A stretch of 64,000 bases of DNA from Pseudofrankia inefficax (GTDB taxonomy: Bacteria > Actinomycetota > Actinomycetes > Frankiales > Frankiaceae): positions 4,278,001 to 4,342,000 of the forward strand of contig NC_014666.1 of assembly GCF_000166135.1 (NCBI RefSeq), given 5' to 3'. The notes below the pieces were generated by a model. It worked only from the letters and a program-made list of their open reading frames with translations, made no database searches and was not told the DNA's origin. The translations under genes were made by a program, and so were the position numbers. The stretch's first letter is position 1. Each line of letters opens with the position of its first letter. This document shows, one piece after another, positions 1 to 8,392 of this stretch.

Positions 1-790
1 CGGCCGGCTCGCGCCCGAAAAGCCGGGCCCGGTGCTTCAGGTCCGCGTAGAAGTCGACGGCTTCCCGATGGGTGGTCTGCGCGGTGAAGACCACGTCGGC
101 GATCCGGGCCGCGAAGCGTTTCCCGGTCTCGGACGACCCCGCCTGGACCAGCACCGGGCGGCCCTGTGGCGAGCGCGGCACGTTGAGCGGGCCGCGCACG
201 GAGAAATGCTCTCCCTCGTGGTGGATCGGGCGTAGCCGGGCCGCGTCGGCGAACACGTCGGCCTCCTGATCGGCGATGATCGCGTCGTCGTCCCAGCTGT
301 CCCAGAGCTTGGTCAGGACGTCGACGAACTCCTCCGCCCGGTCGTAGCGGGCCTCGTGGTCGGGCACCTCGTGGACGCCGAAGTTCGCGGCGGCGCGCGG
401 CGAGTAGGAGGTGACGACGTTGAGCGCGGCACGGCCCCGGCTGAGGTGGTCCAGTGAGGAGAACCGGCGGGCCAGGTTGAACGGGTCGTTGAACGTCGTC
501 GACGCGGTGCCGATGAGGCCGACGTGCTCGGTGGTCCGGGCGAGCGCGGCGAGCAGGACCGTCGGCTCCAGGGCCTGCCACGGCTTCTCGGCCGGTTCGG
601 AGATCAGCGCGACGCCGTCGGAGAGGAAGACCGCGTCGAACGTGCCCTGCTCGGCCAGCCGGGCTATCTCCGTGAAGTAGTCGATGTCGAGAAACGACCG
701 GGGATCGTCCTGGAACCGCCAGGCGCCCGGGTGCTTGCCGGCGTCGAGGATGTTGACGTTGAGGTGCAGCTCGCGGTCGTCGGAGGTCAT
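1..790 (-). CDS. LLM-class FMN-dependent monooxygenase (NtaA/SnaA/DszA type), 3' end outside window
   Basis: Flavin-dependent monooxygenase of the luciferase-like family, NtaA/SnaA/SoxA subgroup, which uses reduced FMN to oxidise small organic molecules including organosulfur compounds. About 263 residues are visible; the C-terminus runs off the window start. The subgroup's usual landmarks are present: an N-terminal LNVNILDAGKHPGAWR strand, an early FLDIDYFTEIARLAE helix, and RGRAALNVVTSYSPRAAANFG in the middle. The ATG at 790 shares one base with the TGA of the upstream ATPase gene (TGATG), so it is probably translated by coupling as the last visible cistron of a sulfonate-import operon. Context favours a C-S bond-cleaving role; the substrate cannot be read from sequence. 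Confidence 0.88.
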   Translation of the reverse strand, partial: MTSDDRELHLNVNILDAGKHPGAWRFQDDPRSFLDIDYFTEIARLAEQGTFDAVFLSDGVALISEPAEKPWQALEPTVLLAALARTTEHVGLIGTASTTFNDPFNLARRFSSLDHLSRGRAALNVVTSYSPRAAANFGVHEVPDHEARYDRAEEFVDVLTKLWDSWDDDAIIADQEADVFADAARLRPIHHEGEHFSVRGPLNVPRSPQGRPVLVQAGSSETGKRFAARIADVVFTAQTTHREAVDFYADLKHRARLFGREPA

Positions 791-1548
791 CACCGGCTCG
801 TTTCGTCGGTCGGGGAGTCGGGCCCGGTGCTGACGCCGATCTCGGTCAGCAGCGTCCGGCGCAGGTCCTCGAAGGCGGCGCCGCCGCGGGAGCGCGGCCG
901 GGGGATGTCGACGGGACGGTCGAGGCTCTTGTGGCCCGCCTTGAGCACGGCGACGCGGTCGGCGAGCAGGATCGCCTCGTCGATGTCGTGCGTGACGAGC
1001 AGGACCGACGGGTTGTGCCGGGCGCAGAGCTGGGCGACCAGGCTGTGCATCCGGATCCTCGTCAGCGCGTCGAGGGCGGCGAACGGCTCGTCGAGCAGCA
1101 GCAGCTTGGGCTCCCGCACCAGCGCCCTGGCCAGCGCGACCCGCTGGGCCTCGCCGCCGGACAGGGTGCGCGGCCAGTCGTCGGCGTGGTCGGCCAGGCC
1201 CACCTCGGCCAGGGCGTCGTTCGCCGCGGCGCGTGACGCGAGCGCCTTGGGCCGGCCGAGGACGACGTTCTTCCAGACCGGCATCGACGGAATGAGGCGG
1301 GGCTCCTGGAAGACCACCGAGCAGGCCGCCGGGACGTGGATGGTGCCGTCGTCGACCGTCTCCAGCTCGCAGAGGATCTTCAGCAGGGTGCTCTTGCCGC
1401 TGCCGGACGCGCCGAGCAGGGCGACGAACTCGCCGGGAGCGATGTCGAGGTCGAAATCGGTGAGAACCCGCTTGTCCCCGAACGACTTCGCCGCGCCCCG
1501 GATATGGACGGAATGGGTGGTCGGCGGCGCCTCGACTGTCGTCGTCAC
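790..1548 (-). CDS. ABC transporter ATP-binding protein, sulfonate/taurine type (SsuB/TauB family)
   Basis: Cytoplasmic ATPase of an aliphatic sulfonate, nitrate or taurine importer, 252 residues, the usual length for the family. It shows the Walker A segment GASGSGKST, the Q-loop in VVFQEPRL, the signature LSGGEAQR, Walker B LLLLDEPFAALDA and the switch His in LLVTHD. I chose the GTG at 1548 because it overlaps the permease stop as GTGA, the typical coupling arrangement; an ATG 24 nt upstream lies inside the permease gene. It works with the permease at 1545-2504 and the binding protein at 2584-3684. Neighbouring tauD and monooxygenase genes support an organosulfur substrate. Confidence 0.93.
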   Translation of the reverse strand: MTTTVEAPPTTHSVHIRGAAKSFGDKRVLTDFDLDIAPGEFVALLGASGSGKSTLLKILCELETVDDGTIHVPAACSVVFQEPRLIPSMPVWKNVVLGRPKALASRAAANDALAEVGLADHADDWPRTLSGGEAQRVALARALVREPKLLLLDEPFAALDALTRIRMHSLVAQLCARHNPSVLLVTHDIDEAILLADRVAVLKAGHKSLDRPVDIPRPRSRGGAAFEDLRRTLLTEIGVSTGPDSPTDETSR

Positions 1549-2504
1549 GCGCTCACCACCGTGGCTCGCCATGGCAGCAGCACTCTCTCCAGGATGCGGA
1601 CGAAAAGGTCGATGAGCAGCCCGAGCACCGTGTAGACGAGGAGCAGGGCGAGAATGATGTCGTTGCGGAAGGCGTCCTGCGCGTTCCCGACCAGGTAGCC
1701 GAGACCGGAGTCGGCGTTGATCTGCTCGGCGGCGATGAGGGCGAGAATGGAGACGCCCATCGAGTACCGGAGCCCGACGAGTATTCCGGGCATCGCGTTC
1801 GGAATGATAATCCGCCGGGTCAGCGCGAAACCGCGGACACCGAAGACGCGGGCCGCCTCGATCAGCTTCGGGTCGATCGCCCGGACGGCGGCATAGGTGT
1901 TCAGGTAGATCGGGAACGTGCACGCGAACGCGATCAGCACCGTCTTCGCCGTCTCGCCGATGCCGAACCACACGACGACGAGCGGCGTGATGGCCAGGAA
2001 CGGGATCATCCGGACCATCTGCATCGTGGCGTCGAGCAGTTCCTCGCCGAGCCGGCTGAGGCCCGTGGTCAGCCCGAACACGAGCCCGACGGCGAGCCCC
2101 AGGGCCAGGCCGACCCCGGCGCGGCGCAGGGAGATCGACAGCGCGTCCTGCAGCTGGTGGGTGGAGATCAGATGGCCGAGCGCGTCGACGACGGTCGGCG
2201 GCGAGTCGAGGATGCGCGCGGGAATCAGGCCGGTCTCGGAGCCGACCGCCCAGGCCACCAGGACGGCGACCGGGACCGCGAGCCGCAGCGCGCGGCGCAG
2301 GCCGCGCACGGGCGAGCCGCCCCTGCGGTCGCCCGCGGCCGGAGCGGAACGGCTGAGGTCGCGGCTGCCGCCGGCAGGGGCCGGTGGGGCGGTGGCCGGC
2401 GGGGCGGTGGCGGGCGGGTGCCGGGGCGGCGACAACTGTTCGGGTTCGATGGCCGGGCTCGCCGGCGCGGGCGCGGTATTGACCGCGATGGGATGCGAGG
2501 GCAT
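1545..2504 (-). CDS. ABC transporter permease, sulfonate/taurine type (SsuC/TauC family)
   Basis: Inner-membrane permease of the binding-protein-dependent family, 319 residues. A long Ala/Pro-rich cytoplasmic N-terminus of about 65 residues precedes the membrane core, longer than in the E. coli homologue. The cytoplasmic coupling loop EAARVFGVRGFALTRRIIIP is clearly the EAA motif of this family. The ATG at 2504 has AGAGG upstream at good spacing. The gene is separated from the upstream binding-protein gene by 79 nt that fold into a strong hairpin, and it overlaps the downstream ATPase gene by GTGA. Confidence 0.92.
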   Translation of the reverse strand: MPSHPIAVNTAPAPASPAIEPEQLSPPRHPPATAPPATAPPAPAGGSRDLSRSAPAAGDRRGGSPVRGLRRALRLAVPVAVLVAWAVGSETGLIPARILDSPPTVVDALGHLISTHQLQDALSISLRRAGVGLALGLAVGLVFGLTTGLSRLGEELLDATMQMVRMIPFLAITPLVVVWFGIGETAKTVLIAFACTFPIYLNTYAAVRAIDPKLIEAARVFGVRGFALTRRIIIPNAMPGILVGLRYSMGVSILALIAAEQINADSGLGYLVGNAQDAFRNDIILALLLVYTVLGLLIDLFVRILERVLLPWRATVVSA

Positions 2505-2535
2505 CGCTTACCTCTGCCTGTGAACGGTCGGGAAA

Positions 2536-2575
2536 GGCGAGAGGCCGCCCGTCCGTGGGCGGACGGCCTCTCGCC
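2536..2575 (-). terminator. Intercistronic hairpin between binding protein and permease genes
   Basis: Arms GGCGAGAGGCCGCCC (2536-2550) and GGACGGCCTCTCGCC (2561-2575) pair at 14 of 15 positions around a 10-nt loop. No U-run follows. It lies 8 nt after the binding-protein stop and before the permease RBS, so it may partly terminate transcription or protect the upstream mRNA, raising binding-protein output over permease. The role is inferred. Confidence 0.6.
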
Positions 2576-2583
2576 GGGATGGG

Positions 2584-3684
2584 TCAGCTGGTGGGCTGCG
2601 GCACGCCGTTCGCCGCGTTCCCGGCTGAGATGACCGCGTTGAACGACTGGTCGTACTGGGCGCTGACGTCGACCTTCGTCTTGATGACGCCGCCCTCGAC
2701 CAGCAGGTCGGCGAGGGCCTGCTCCTTGGTGATGATCTCCGGCGTGGTCGGGGTCAGGTAACTGCCGATGGCCTTGGCCTCTTCCAGCGAGTACTTCGCC
2801 GGCACGTTCCCGACCGTCTCCGACAGCTTGGCCAGCGCCGGCAGGTTCTTCGGGTACCAGGCGTAGAACTTCGTCAGGCGGGTGAGCACGTCGGAGAACG
2901 CGGCCCGCTTCGCCGGGTCCTTCAGGGCCTTCGTGCTGGCCACGAACGCGTTGAGCCCGGGCAGGCCGATGTCGTCCTGCGTGGCGATGACCCGGGCGGT
3001 TCCCTCCGCGATGAAGGGGACGGCGACAGAGGTCGAGGTGCTCAGGACGTCGGTGGCGCCGGCCGCGAAGGTGCTGCCCTGCGTCGCGGCCTGAATGACG
3101 ATCGGCGTCACGTCGTCGGGGGTCAGACCGGCCTTCTTGAGGTCCAGCAGGTACTGGGCCTGGATGTTGCCGCCGTTGTTGTAGGCGTACCGCTTGCCCT
3201 TGATGTCGGCGAGGCTGGTGATGCCGGACTTCGTCGTCGCGATGGTCTCGTAGATCGGGTAGGTGGTGGCCAGGACGCCGATCGTCTTGGCCGGCGCGTT
3301 CTCGGCGGTCCACGGCGTCGCGCCGTTCGCGTTGGCCAGGGTGACGGAGACGTCACCGAAGTTCACGCCCGCGTCGATCGCGTTCGCCAACAGGGCCGTC
3401 ATCATCGGGGCCGGGCCGGCGAACGTCGACCACGAGACCTTGTACGGCGTGTCGTCGAAGATTCCCGAGGCCTTGATCTGGGCCGATTCGCTGGCGGTGA
3501 TCTGACCCAGTCGCAGGGTCACCTTGCTCAGGTCGGGAGTGGCCGCGGCCGTGCCCGACGTGGCCGGGGTCGCGGCGGAACCCCCCGAGCTGGAGCAGGC
3601 CGCCGCGGTGAGCCCGAGGCTGAGGGCGACGAGGACAACGACGCCCCGTCTGTTGCGCGCGAGCCTAGTGGTGGAGCCCTTCAC
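2584..3684 (-). CDS. ABC transporter substrate-binding lipoprotein, sulfonate/nitrate/taurine type (SsuA/NMT1-like)
   Basis: Extracytoplasmic solute-binding lipoprotein of 366 residues. The N-terminus has basic residues, a hydrophobic core and a lipobox ending LTAAAC at Cys30, followed by a Ser/Gly/Ala/Thr-rich tether typical of actinobacterial lipoproteins. The mature part is a periplasmic-binding type II fold with SLADIKGKRYAYNNGGN, the phrase that marks the sulfonate/taurine group. The start is a GTG with AAAGGG upstream. The gene lies 20 nt after tauD and leads the transporter genes, so it most likely delivers an alkanesulfonate or related organosulfur compound. The exact ligand is unknown. 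Confidence 0.92.
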   Translation of the reverse strand: MKGSTTRLARNRRGVVVLVALSLGLTAAACSSSGGSAATPATSGTAAATPDLSKVTLRLGQITASESAQIKASGIFDDTPYKVSWSTFAGPAPMMTALLANAIDAGVNFGDVSVTLANANGATPWTAENAPAKTIGVLATTYPIYETIATTKSGITSLADIKGKRYAYNNGGNIQAQYLLDLKKAGLTPDDVTPIVIQAATQGSTFAAGATDVLSTSTSVAVPFIAEGTARVIATQDDIGLPGLNAFVASTKALKDPAKRAAFSDVLTRLTKFYAWYPKNLPALAKLSETVGNVPAKYSLEEAKAIGSYLTPTTPEIITKEQALADLLVEGGVIKTKVDVSAQYDQSFNAVISAGNAANGVPQPTS

Positions 3685-3704
3685 GATGTTTCCCTTTCGA
3701 TGTG

Positions 3705-4616
3705 CTAAATGCTGTGGGAGTGATTCTTGGTGCGTTCCGCCGGGTCAGGGCCGGTAGGGGCGCTGCCTCGCAGCTGCACGCGGTGGACGATGCGCACCGC
3801 GTCGGGGTCGAAATCGTCGGCGCGCCGGTGCCAGATCGCCCGGTTGTCCCAGAAACCGACACCACCGTTGTTCCAGCGGTACTGGATGATGTTGTCGATA
3901 TCGAGAGTGTGGTCGTAGAGCAGCTCCAGCAGAGCCGCGCTTTCCCGTGGGGAAAGGCCCTTGATCGCGCGGGTGAATCCCGGGTTGACGAAGAGGCCCT
4001 TGCGGCCGGTCTCAGGGTGAACGGCGACCACCGGATGCTCGACGAAGCCTCCGTCGACCGGCTCGTCCTCCCACACGCCGGTCGCGCTGATACCGCCGCC
4101 GGCGCGGCTCGGCCGGCCGAACGAGTGGATCGCGACGAGGCCGTCGAGCAGGTCGTGGATCGGCGGGCTCAGCGTTTCGTAGGCGGCCTGCGCCGACGCG
4201 AACAGCGTCGCCCCACCCACCGGGGGGAGCTTGACGATGTTGAAGACCGAGCCGGCCGGCGGCGTCGCCTGGAAGGTGATGTCGACGTGCCAGCCGTGGT
4301 GGCGCCCGACCTTGACGTACTCCTCCCGGAACTCGCGGCTGTCGAACGCGACGACCTCCCGGTGGTCCGCGTCGACGGGCGCGAGGATCGCGCTCGGCGC
4401 CGTGAGCTCGCCGAAATTGCGGGTGAAGGCGACCTGCTGGTCGATGGTGAGGTGCTGTTCGGGAAAGAAGACGACCTGATAGTCGAGCCACGCCTGGCGC
4501 AGCGCGGCCACGGTCTCGGCGTCCAAAGGCCCGCGCAGGTCCACCCCGGTGATCTCGGCGCCGAACGCCGCGTTCAGGGGGCGAATCTGCAGGTTCTGAA
4601 CGGTGGTCACGGTCAC
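3705..4616 (-). CDS. tauD: TauD/TfdA-family Fe(II)/2-oxoglutarate dioxygenase, taurine dioxygenase type
   Basis: Cytoplasmic 2-oxoglutarate-dependent oxygenase of 303 residues that hydroxylates the carbon next to a sulfonate or sulfate ester so that sulfite or sulfate leaves. The iron triad is intact: His110 and Asp112 in WHVDITF and His278 in RIVHRV. The 2-oxoglutarate-binding Thr/Arg region lies around WDNRAIWHRRAD. GTG 4616 was chosen because AAGGAG sits 7 nt upstream; a second in-frame GTG at 4610 fits less well. It sits between the rhodanese and importer genes on the same strand, which fits release of sulfur from the imported compound. Confidence 0.9.
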   Translation of the reverse strand: MTVTTVQNLQIRPLNAAFGAEITGVDLRGPLDAETVAALRQAWLDYQVVFFPEQHLTIDQQVAFTRNFGELTAPSAILAPVDADHREVVAFDSREFREEYVKVGRHHGWHVDITFQATPPAGSVFNIVKLPPVGGATLFASAQAAYETLSPPIHDLLDGLVAIHSFGRPSRAGGGISATGVWEDEPVDGGFVEHPVVAVHPETGRKGLFVNPGFTRAIKGLSPRESAALLELLYDHTLDIDNIIQYRWNNGGVGFWDNRAIWHRRADDFDPDAVRIVHRVQLRGSAPTGPDPAERTKNHSHSI

Positions 4617-4677
4617 GGCAGTGCTCCTTACCGGTCTCGTGGATGAGGGCTGTCGACAACGGCTAGAGAGATGACGG

Positions 4678-6285
4678 CTAGAGAAAGGTCCTGAACGGCA
4701 CGGTGTCGTCCTCGCGCAGCTCGGCGACGAGGCCGATCTCCCAGGCCAGGTAGCGGCGGAACCCCTCCTTCTGCCGCTCGGGATCGGATTCGAACCAGCC
4801 GTGGCGAATCGCGTCCTCGGCGGGAGCCACGAAATGCCCGTCCCCGGCCTCGACCGGGAATCCGGCCGCGACCCAGGCCGCGGTTCCACCGGCCAGGACC
4901 TTGACCGGCCGGTCGGTGGCGGCGGCTAGCTCGGGCGCCGCCAAACGGGCGACGACGCCGTCCGGGGAGGTCAGCACGACGGCGCCGTCGCCGGGCAGTT
5001 CCGCCGCCGCGTCGGCGAGCCGGGCCCGCGGGGCGAACACGGCGCCCGGCAGATGACCCGCCAGGTAGCCGTTGCTCGGCGCCAGGTCCACGACCAGCGG
5101 AGCCGTGGCCGAACCGAGGGCGTCGCGCAGCGCGCCCGCCTCGACCAGGTCGACCTCGGCGAGCCCGAGCACGACCGGCGCGACCGGGCCGGTCTCCAGC
5201 TCCGCGCCGGAGTCGGTGCTGGTGACGAACACCTCGCCCCAGCCGATCTGGGTGACCCAGGAGGCCGCCACGGTGGCGCGCACCAGGTCGGGCCCGTCGA
5301 CCAGCACGATCCGGGCGTTGTGCGTGCCGACGTGCCGGAAGACCCACGGCGCGAGATCCCAGCTCGGCGCCGACAGCGAGCCCGGCACGTGGCCGGCCTC
5401 GAACTCCTCGCGCGGCCGGACGTCGAGCAGGTACACCGAGCGTTCGTCACCCTCGGCCTGGAACCGGCGCAGCGTCGGGCCGTCGATGGTCCGGATGCCG
5501 AAGCGCTCGGCGACGCCGCGGGCCCGGGCCCGCGCGGTCTCGACGTTCGCCGGCCGCGGCGGCGGCGCGGCCGAGGCCTTGCCGTGGTCGAGGGTGTGCC
5601 CTTCGAGGATCCAGGACTGGGTGCCGCCCTCCAGCGCGACCACCCGGTTGGGCAGCCCGGCGTTGATCAGGGTCTGGGCGCCGATGATGCTGCGGGTGCG
5701 CCCGGCGCAGTTGACGACGACCAGCGCGTCCGGCGAGGCGACGACCTCGTCGACGCGGTAGACGAGCTCGGCGCCCGGGATGGACGTGCCGCCCGGCAGG
5801 CTGTGGACCTGGAACTCCTCCAGCGGCCGGCTGTCGAGGATCACGACGTCGCGGCCCTCGGCCTGCGCCGCGAGCAGCTCGGCGACGGTGACGTGCGGGG
5901 TCTTGTAGACGTCCTCGACGAACTCGCCGAACGCCTGCCCGACCACGTGGTCGCCGCCGGTGTGCACCTTGTGGCCCGCGTCGGCCCAGGCGCGCAGCCC
6001 GCCGTCCAGCGGCCGCACGTCGGAGTAGCCCAGCTCGGTGAGGCGCCGCGCCGCCCGCGCCGCCAGGCCCTCGTCGCCGCTGTCGTACACGACGACCGGC
6101 GTCGAGCGGCGGGGGACCAGGGTGTCGATCCTCGTCTCCAGGACGCCGAGCGGCGCGGCGACCCCGAGCAGGATGGAGCCGCGCTCCGCGGTGACGCGGG
6201 CGTCCCGGACGTCGAGCAGGGCGAACTCACCGCTGGCGCCCAGCAGGGTGTGGAGGTCTTCCGCCGAAATGGCCGAGCCCGTCAT
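4678..6285 (-). CDS. Four-domain rhodanese-like sulfurtransferase
   Basis: Protein of 535 residues built from four rhodanese repeats (about 5-110, 130-235, 265-365 and 375-480), each with a LLDVR, ILDSR or VVDLAPS strand and a late GG-x-x-(A/S)W turn. Only repeat 2 has the catalytic cysteine (Cys193 in VVNCAGRTRS). The matching positions are Asp68 in repeat 1, Asp330 in repeat 3 and Ser440 in repeat 4, so three repeats look structural or regulatory. The start at 6285 is preferred over an ATG 6 nt upstream because AGGAG is 7 nt away from it. Within this operon it probably transfers sulfane sulfur or handles sulfite released by the oxygenases; that is an inference. Confidence 0.9.
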   Translation of the reverse strand: MTGSAISAEDLHTLLGASGEFALLDVRDARVTAERGSILLGVAAPLGVLETRIDTLVPRRSTPVVVYDSGDEGLAARAARRLTELGYSDVRPLDGGLRAWADAGHKVHTGGDHVVGQAFGEFVEDVYKTPHVTVAELLAAQAEGRDVVILDSRPLEEFQVHSLPGGTSIPGAELVYRVDEVVASPDALVVVNCAGRTRSIIGAQTLINAGLPNRVVALEGGTQSWILEGHTLDHGKASAAPPPRPANVETARARARGVAERFGIRTIDGPTLRRFQAEGDERSVYLLDVRPREEFEAGHVPGSLSAPSWDLAPWVFRHVGTHNARIVLVDGPDLVRATVAASWVTQIGWGEVFVTSTDSGAELETGPVAPVVLGLAEVDLVEAGALRDALGSATAPLVVDLAPSNGYLAGHLPGAVFAPRARLADAAAELPGDGAVVLTSPDGVVARLAAPELAAATDRPVKVLAGGTAAWVAAGFPVEAGDGHFVAPAEDAIRHGWFESDPERQKEGFRRYLAWEIGLVAELREDDTVPFRTFL

Positions 6286-6311
6286 GTGCATTCTCCTGAT
6301 CGAGATGAACG

Positions 6312-7547
6312 CTAGAAGTAGGCGCCGTTGGGCAGCGGTGTTCCGCTGATCAGGTGGGCGCCGATCCGCTGCGCCTTGTAGCTGCGCGGATTGTGCGAGG
6401 CGAGGGTGCGAATGTTGCGCCAGTGCCGGTCGAGATGCGCGCCGCGGCGGGCGGCCGTGGCGCCGCCCGCGTCGAAGAGGGCCGTCGCGGCACGCTGCGC
6501 CAGCTCGTCGATCACGACCTTGGCTTTCGCGGCCTTCAATGCGGCGGCGGCGTCCAGGTCGGGATTTCCGTCGCCGGCCAGAATGGCCGAGACGGAGGCG
6601 TCCAACGTATCGGCGGCATCGAGGACGAGGGCCTCGGCCGCATAGGCAGCGCTGGCGATATAACCGACCGTCTCCTGGAGGATTGGGTCATCGACGGGAC
6701 GCTCGGCGGGCGCATGGTAGAAGGTGCGCACCCGTTCCCGGACGAGAGCCGCCGCGTCCTGCGCGACCTGCCGCAGAATGCCCGCGATGACGGTCGTCAG
6801 CCACAGCTGCGGAAACGTCGCCGGATAGGCCGAGCCCTTGTCCGACCAGGCGTCCTGACCGGACAGGAAGTCCTCGGGGGCCAGGCGGACCCCGGAGAAC
6901 CGGGTGGTGCCGCTCCCGGTGAGCCGTTGGCCGATCCCGTCCCAGTCGTCCTCGTGGATCACCCCGGCGCGGTCGGCGGGGACGACCACCTGCGTGGTGG
7001 CGCCGTCGGCGGTACCGGCGGAGACCACGATGAAGTCCGCGTACAGGTTTCCCGTGCTGTAGACCTTCGTCCCGTCCAGCCGGAAGCCGTCGGCGTCGGG
7101 CGTCACGGCCGTCGAGTGGGCCTGCTCCCGCTGGCCGATGTTGGGCGTGCCCGGCTCGGACGACGAGGCCCCGAACAGGGCGCCGCCGAGCACCCTGGCC
7201 AGCAGCGGGTCCTCGGCGCCGGCCGCGGCGCGCAGCCGGCCCTCGACGATCAGGAAGTGGTTGCGCAGGCTCTGCGCGATGTTCGGGTCGGCCGCGCCCA
7301 GGTCGAGCACGGTCTCGAACAGCTCACGGATCGAGGCCCCGCCGCCGCCCCACGCGGCCGGCAGCCGCAACGCGCCCAGGCGCGCCTGGCGGATCAGCGC
7401 GAACTGCTCCCAGGGCGGCCGGGCGTCGTGCTCGCGGTCGGGCTCGCCCTGCGCGAGCCGCGCGAGCAGGGCGCGCAGCTCGGCGGATCGGGGCCGCACC
7501 GCGGTGGCGACGCAATCGGGCACGTCGAGCGTTTCCAGGGTCGTCAT
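6312..7547 (-). CDS. Acyl-CoA dehydrogenase-fold flavin monooxygenase, DszC/SfnC type
   Basis: Acyl-CoA-dehydrogenase-fold flavoprotein of 411 residues from the branch that oxygenates organosulfur compounds with reduced flavin and O2 rather than dehydrogenating acyl-CoA. Supporting phrases are FRLDGTKVYSTGNLYADFI, the flavin-side GSGTTRFSGVRL, and the C-terminal HLDRHWRNIRTLASHNP segment that marks the DszC/SfnB group. The true start is the ATG at 7547 (GGAG upstream); longer reading in the same frame is shadow of the neighbouring gene. It lies 26 nt upstream of the rhodanese gene. Its paralogue at 42426-43649 belongs to the SfnB side of the same group. The substrate is not determined. Confidence 0.88.
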   Translation of the reverse strand: MTTLETLDVPDCVATAVRPRSAELRALLARLAQGEPDREHDARPPWEQFALIRQARLGALRLPAAWGGGGASIRELFETVLDLGAADPNIAQSLRNHFLIVEGRLRAAAGAEDPLLARVLGGALFGASSSEPGTPNIGQREQAHSTAVTPDADGFRLDGTKVYSTGNLYADFIVVSAGTADGATTQVVVPADRAGVIHEDDWDGIGQRLTGSGTTRFSGVRLAPEDFLSGQDAWSDKGSAYPATFPQLWLTTVIAGILRQVAQDAAALVRERVRTFYHAPAERPVDDPILQETVGYIASAAYAAEALVLDAADTLDASVSAILAGDGNPDLDAAAALKAAKAKVVIDELAQRAATALFDAGGATAARRGAHLDRHWRNIRTLASHNPRSYKAQRIGAHLISGTPLPNGAYF

Positions 7548-7594
7548 CTGCCAGCTCCGGGCGAGGTCGATCGGGTCGTCATCGGGGCGGCGGC

Positions 7595-8392
7595 TCAGTA
7601 GTAGACGGAGCCGACGAGGCCGCCGCCGGCCGCGATCGCGTCGCCGGTGATGCTCACGCTGCGGGGCGAGGCCAGGAAGGCGACGACGTCGGCGACCTCG
7701 TGGGCCTCGACGATCCGGCCGATGGAGGTGTTGACCGCCCGCCGGATGCTGTCCGGGCTGGCGTCCGCGCCGGCGCCCGATGCCTCGGCCAGCAGCGCGG
7801 CGTTGGTGTCGGTGCGGGTCGCCCCCGGGTGGACGACCGTCACGTTCACCCCGTGCGGGCCGAGCTCGTCGGCGAGGTTCTTGGTCAGCGCGGCGACGCT
7901 GACGTTGCGGATGGTGCGCACGATCGAGTGCGTCTGCCGGGCGCCCAGGCCGCTGATGTTGATGATCCGGCCCCAGCCCTGGGCGGTCAGAAGCGGCGCG
8001 ACGGCCCGGCTGGTCCGCAGGTAGCCGACGACCTTGATGTTCACGTCGGCCCAGAACGCCTCGTCGGTGGTCTCGGCCAGGGGCGGGAACGGGTAGCCGG
8101 CCGTCTGGTTCGAGGCGTTGTTGACCAGGATGTCGACGCCGCCGAGCCGTTGTACGGTCTCGTCGACGAGGCGGCGGACCGACTCGTCGTCGCCGGTGTC
8201 GGTCGCCACGGCGAACACCTTGCGGCCGTGGCGTTGCGCCACCTGCTCGGCGGCACGTTCCAGCTTGTCGGCCGAGCGCGCGGCCAGCACGAGGTCGACG
8301 CCCTCCGCCGCCAGGGCGTGCGCGATCGCCAGTCCGATTCCCTGGCTCGCGCCGGTCACTATGGCGCGCTTGTCGGTGAGTCCGAGGTCCAT
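7595..8392 (-). CDS. Short-chain dehydrogenase/reductase-fold protein with non-canonical active site
   Basis: Rossmann-fold SDR protein of 265 residues. The cofactor motif TGASQGIG (13-20) and the NNAS motif (91-94) are intact, and Ser147 follows in INISG. The expected catalytic Tyr-x-x-x-Lys is missing: the region 156-171 reads SIVRTIRNVSVAALTK, giving Arg/Thr where Tyr belongs and Asn/Val where Lys belongs. I recall other SDR proteins with an I-R-N segment here, so this is probably a real divergent subfamily and not a sequencing error. It is the first gene of the sulfur operon after a 494-nt gap; it could act as a ligand-binding or non-classical reductase. Confidence 0.87.
   Translation of the reverse strand: MDLGLTDKRAIVTGASQGIGLAIAHALAAEGVDLVLAARSADKLERAAEQVAQRHGRKVFAVATDTGDDESVRRLVDETVQRLGGVDILVNNASNQTAGYPFPPLAETTDEAFWADVNIKVVGYLRTSRAVAPLLTAQGWGRIINISGLGARQTHSIVRTIRNVSVAALTKNLADELGPHGVNVTVVHPGATRTDTNAALLAEASGAGADASPDSIRRAVNTSIGRIVEAHEVADVVAFLASPRSVSITGDAIAAGGGLVGSVYY

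Noticed and set aside
524..1615. Long plus-strand frame opposite the ATPase gene
   Set aside because: It is the antisense shadow of the ABC ATPase gene, Arg/Ser-rich and without a family-like segment.
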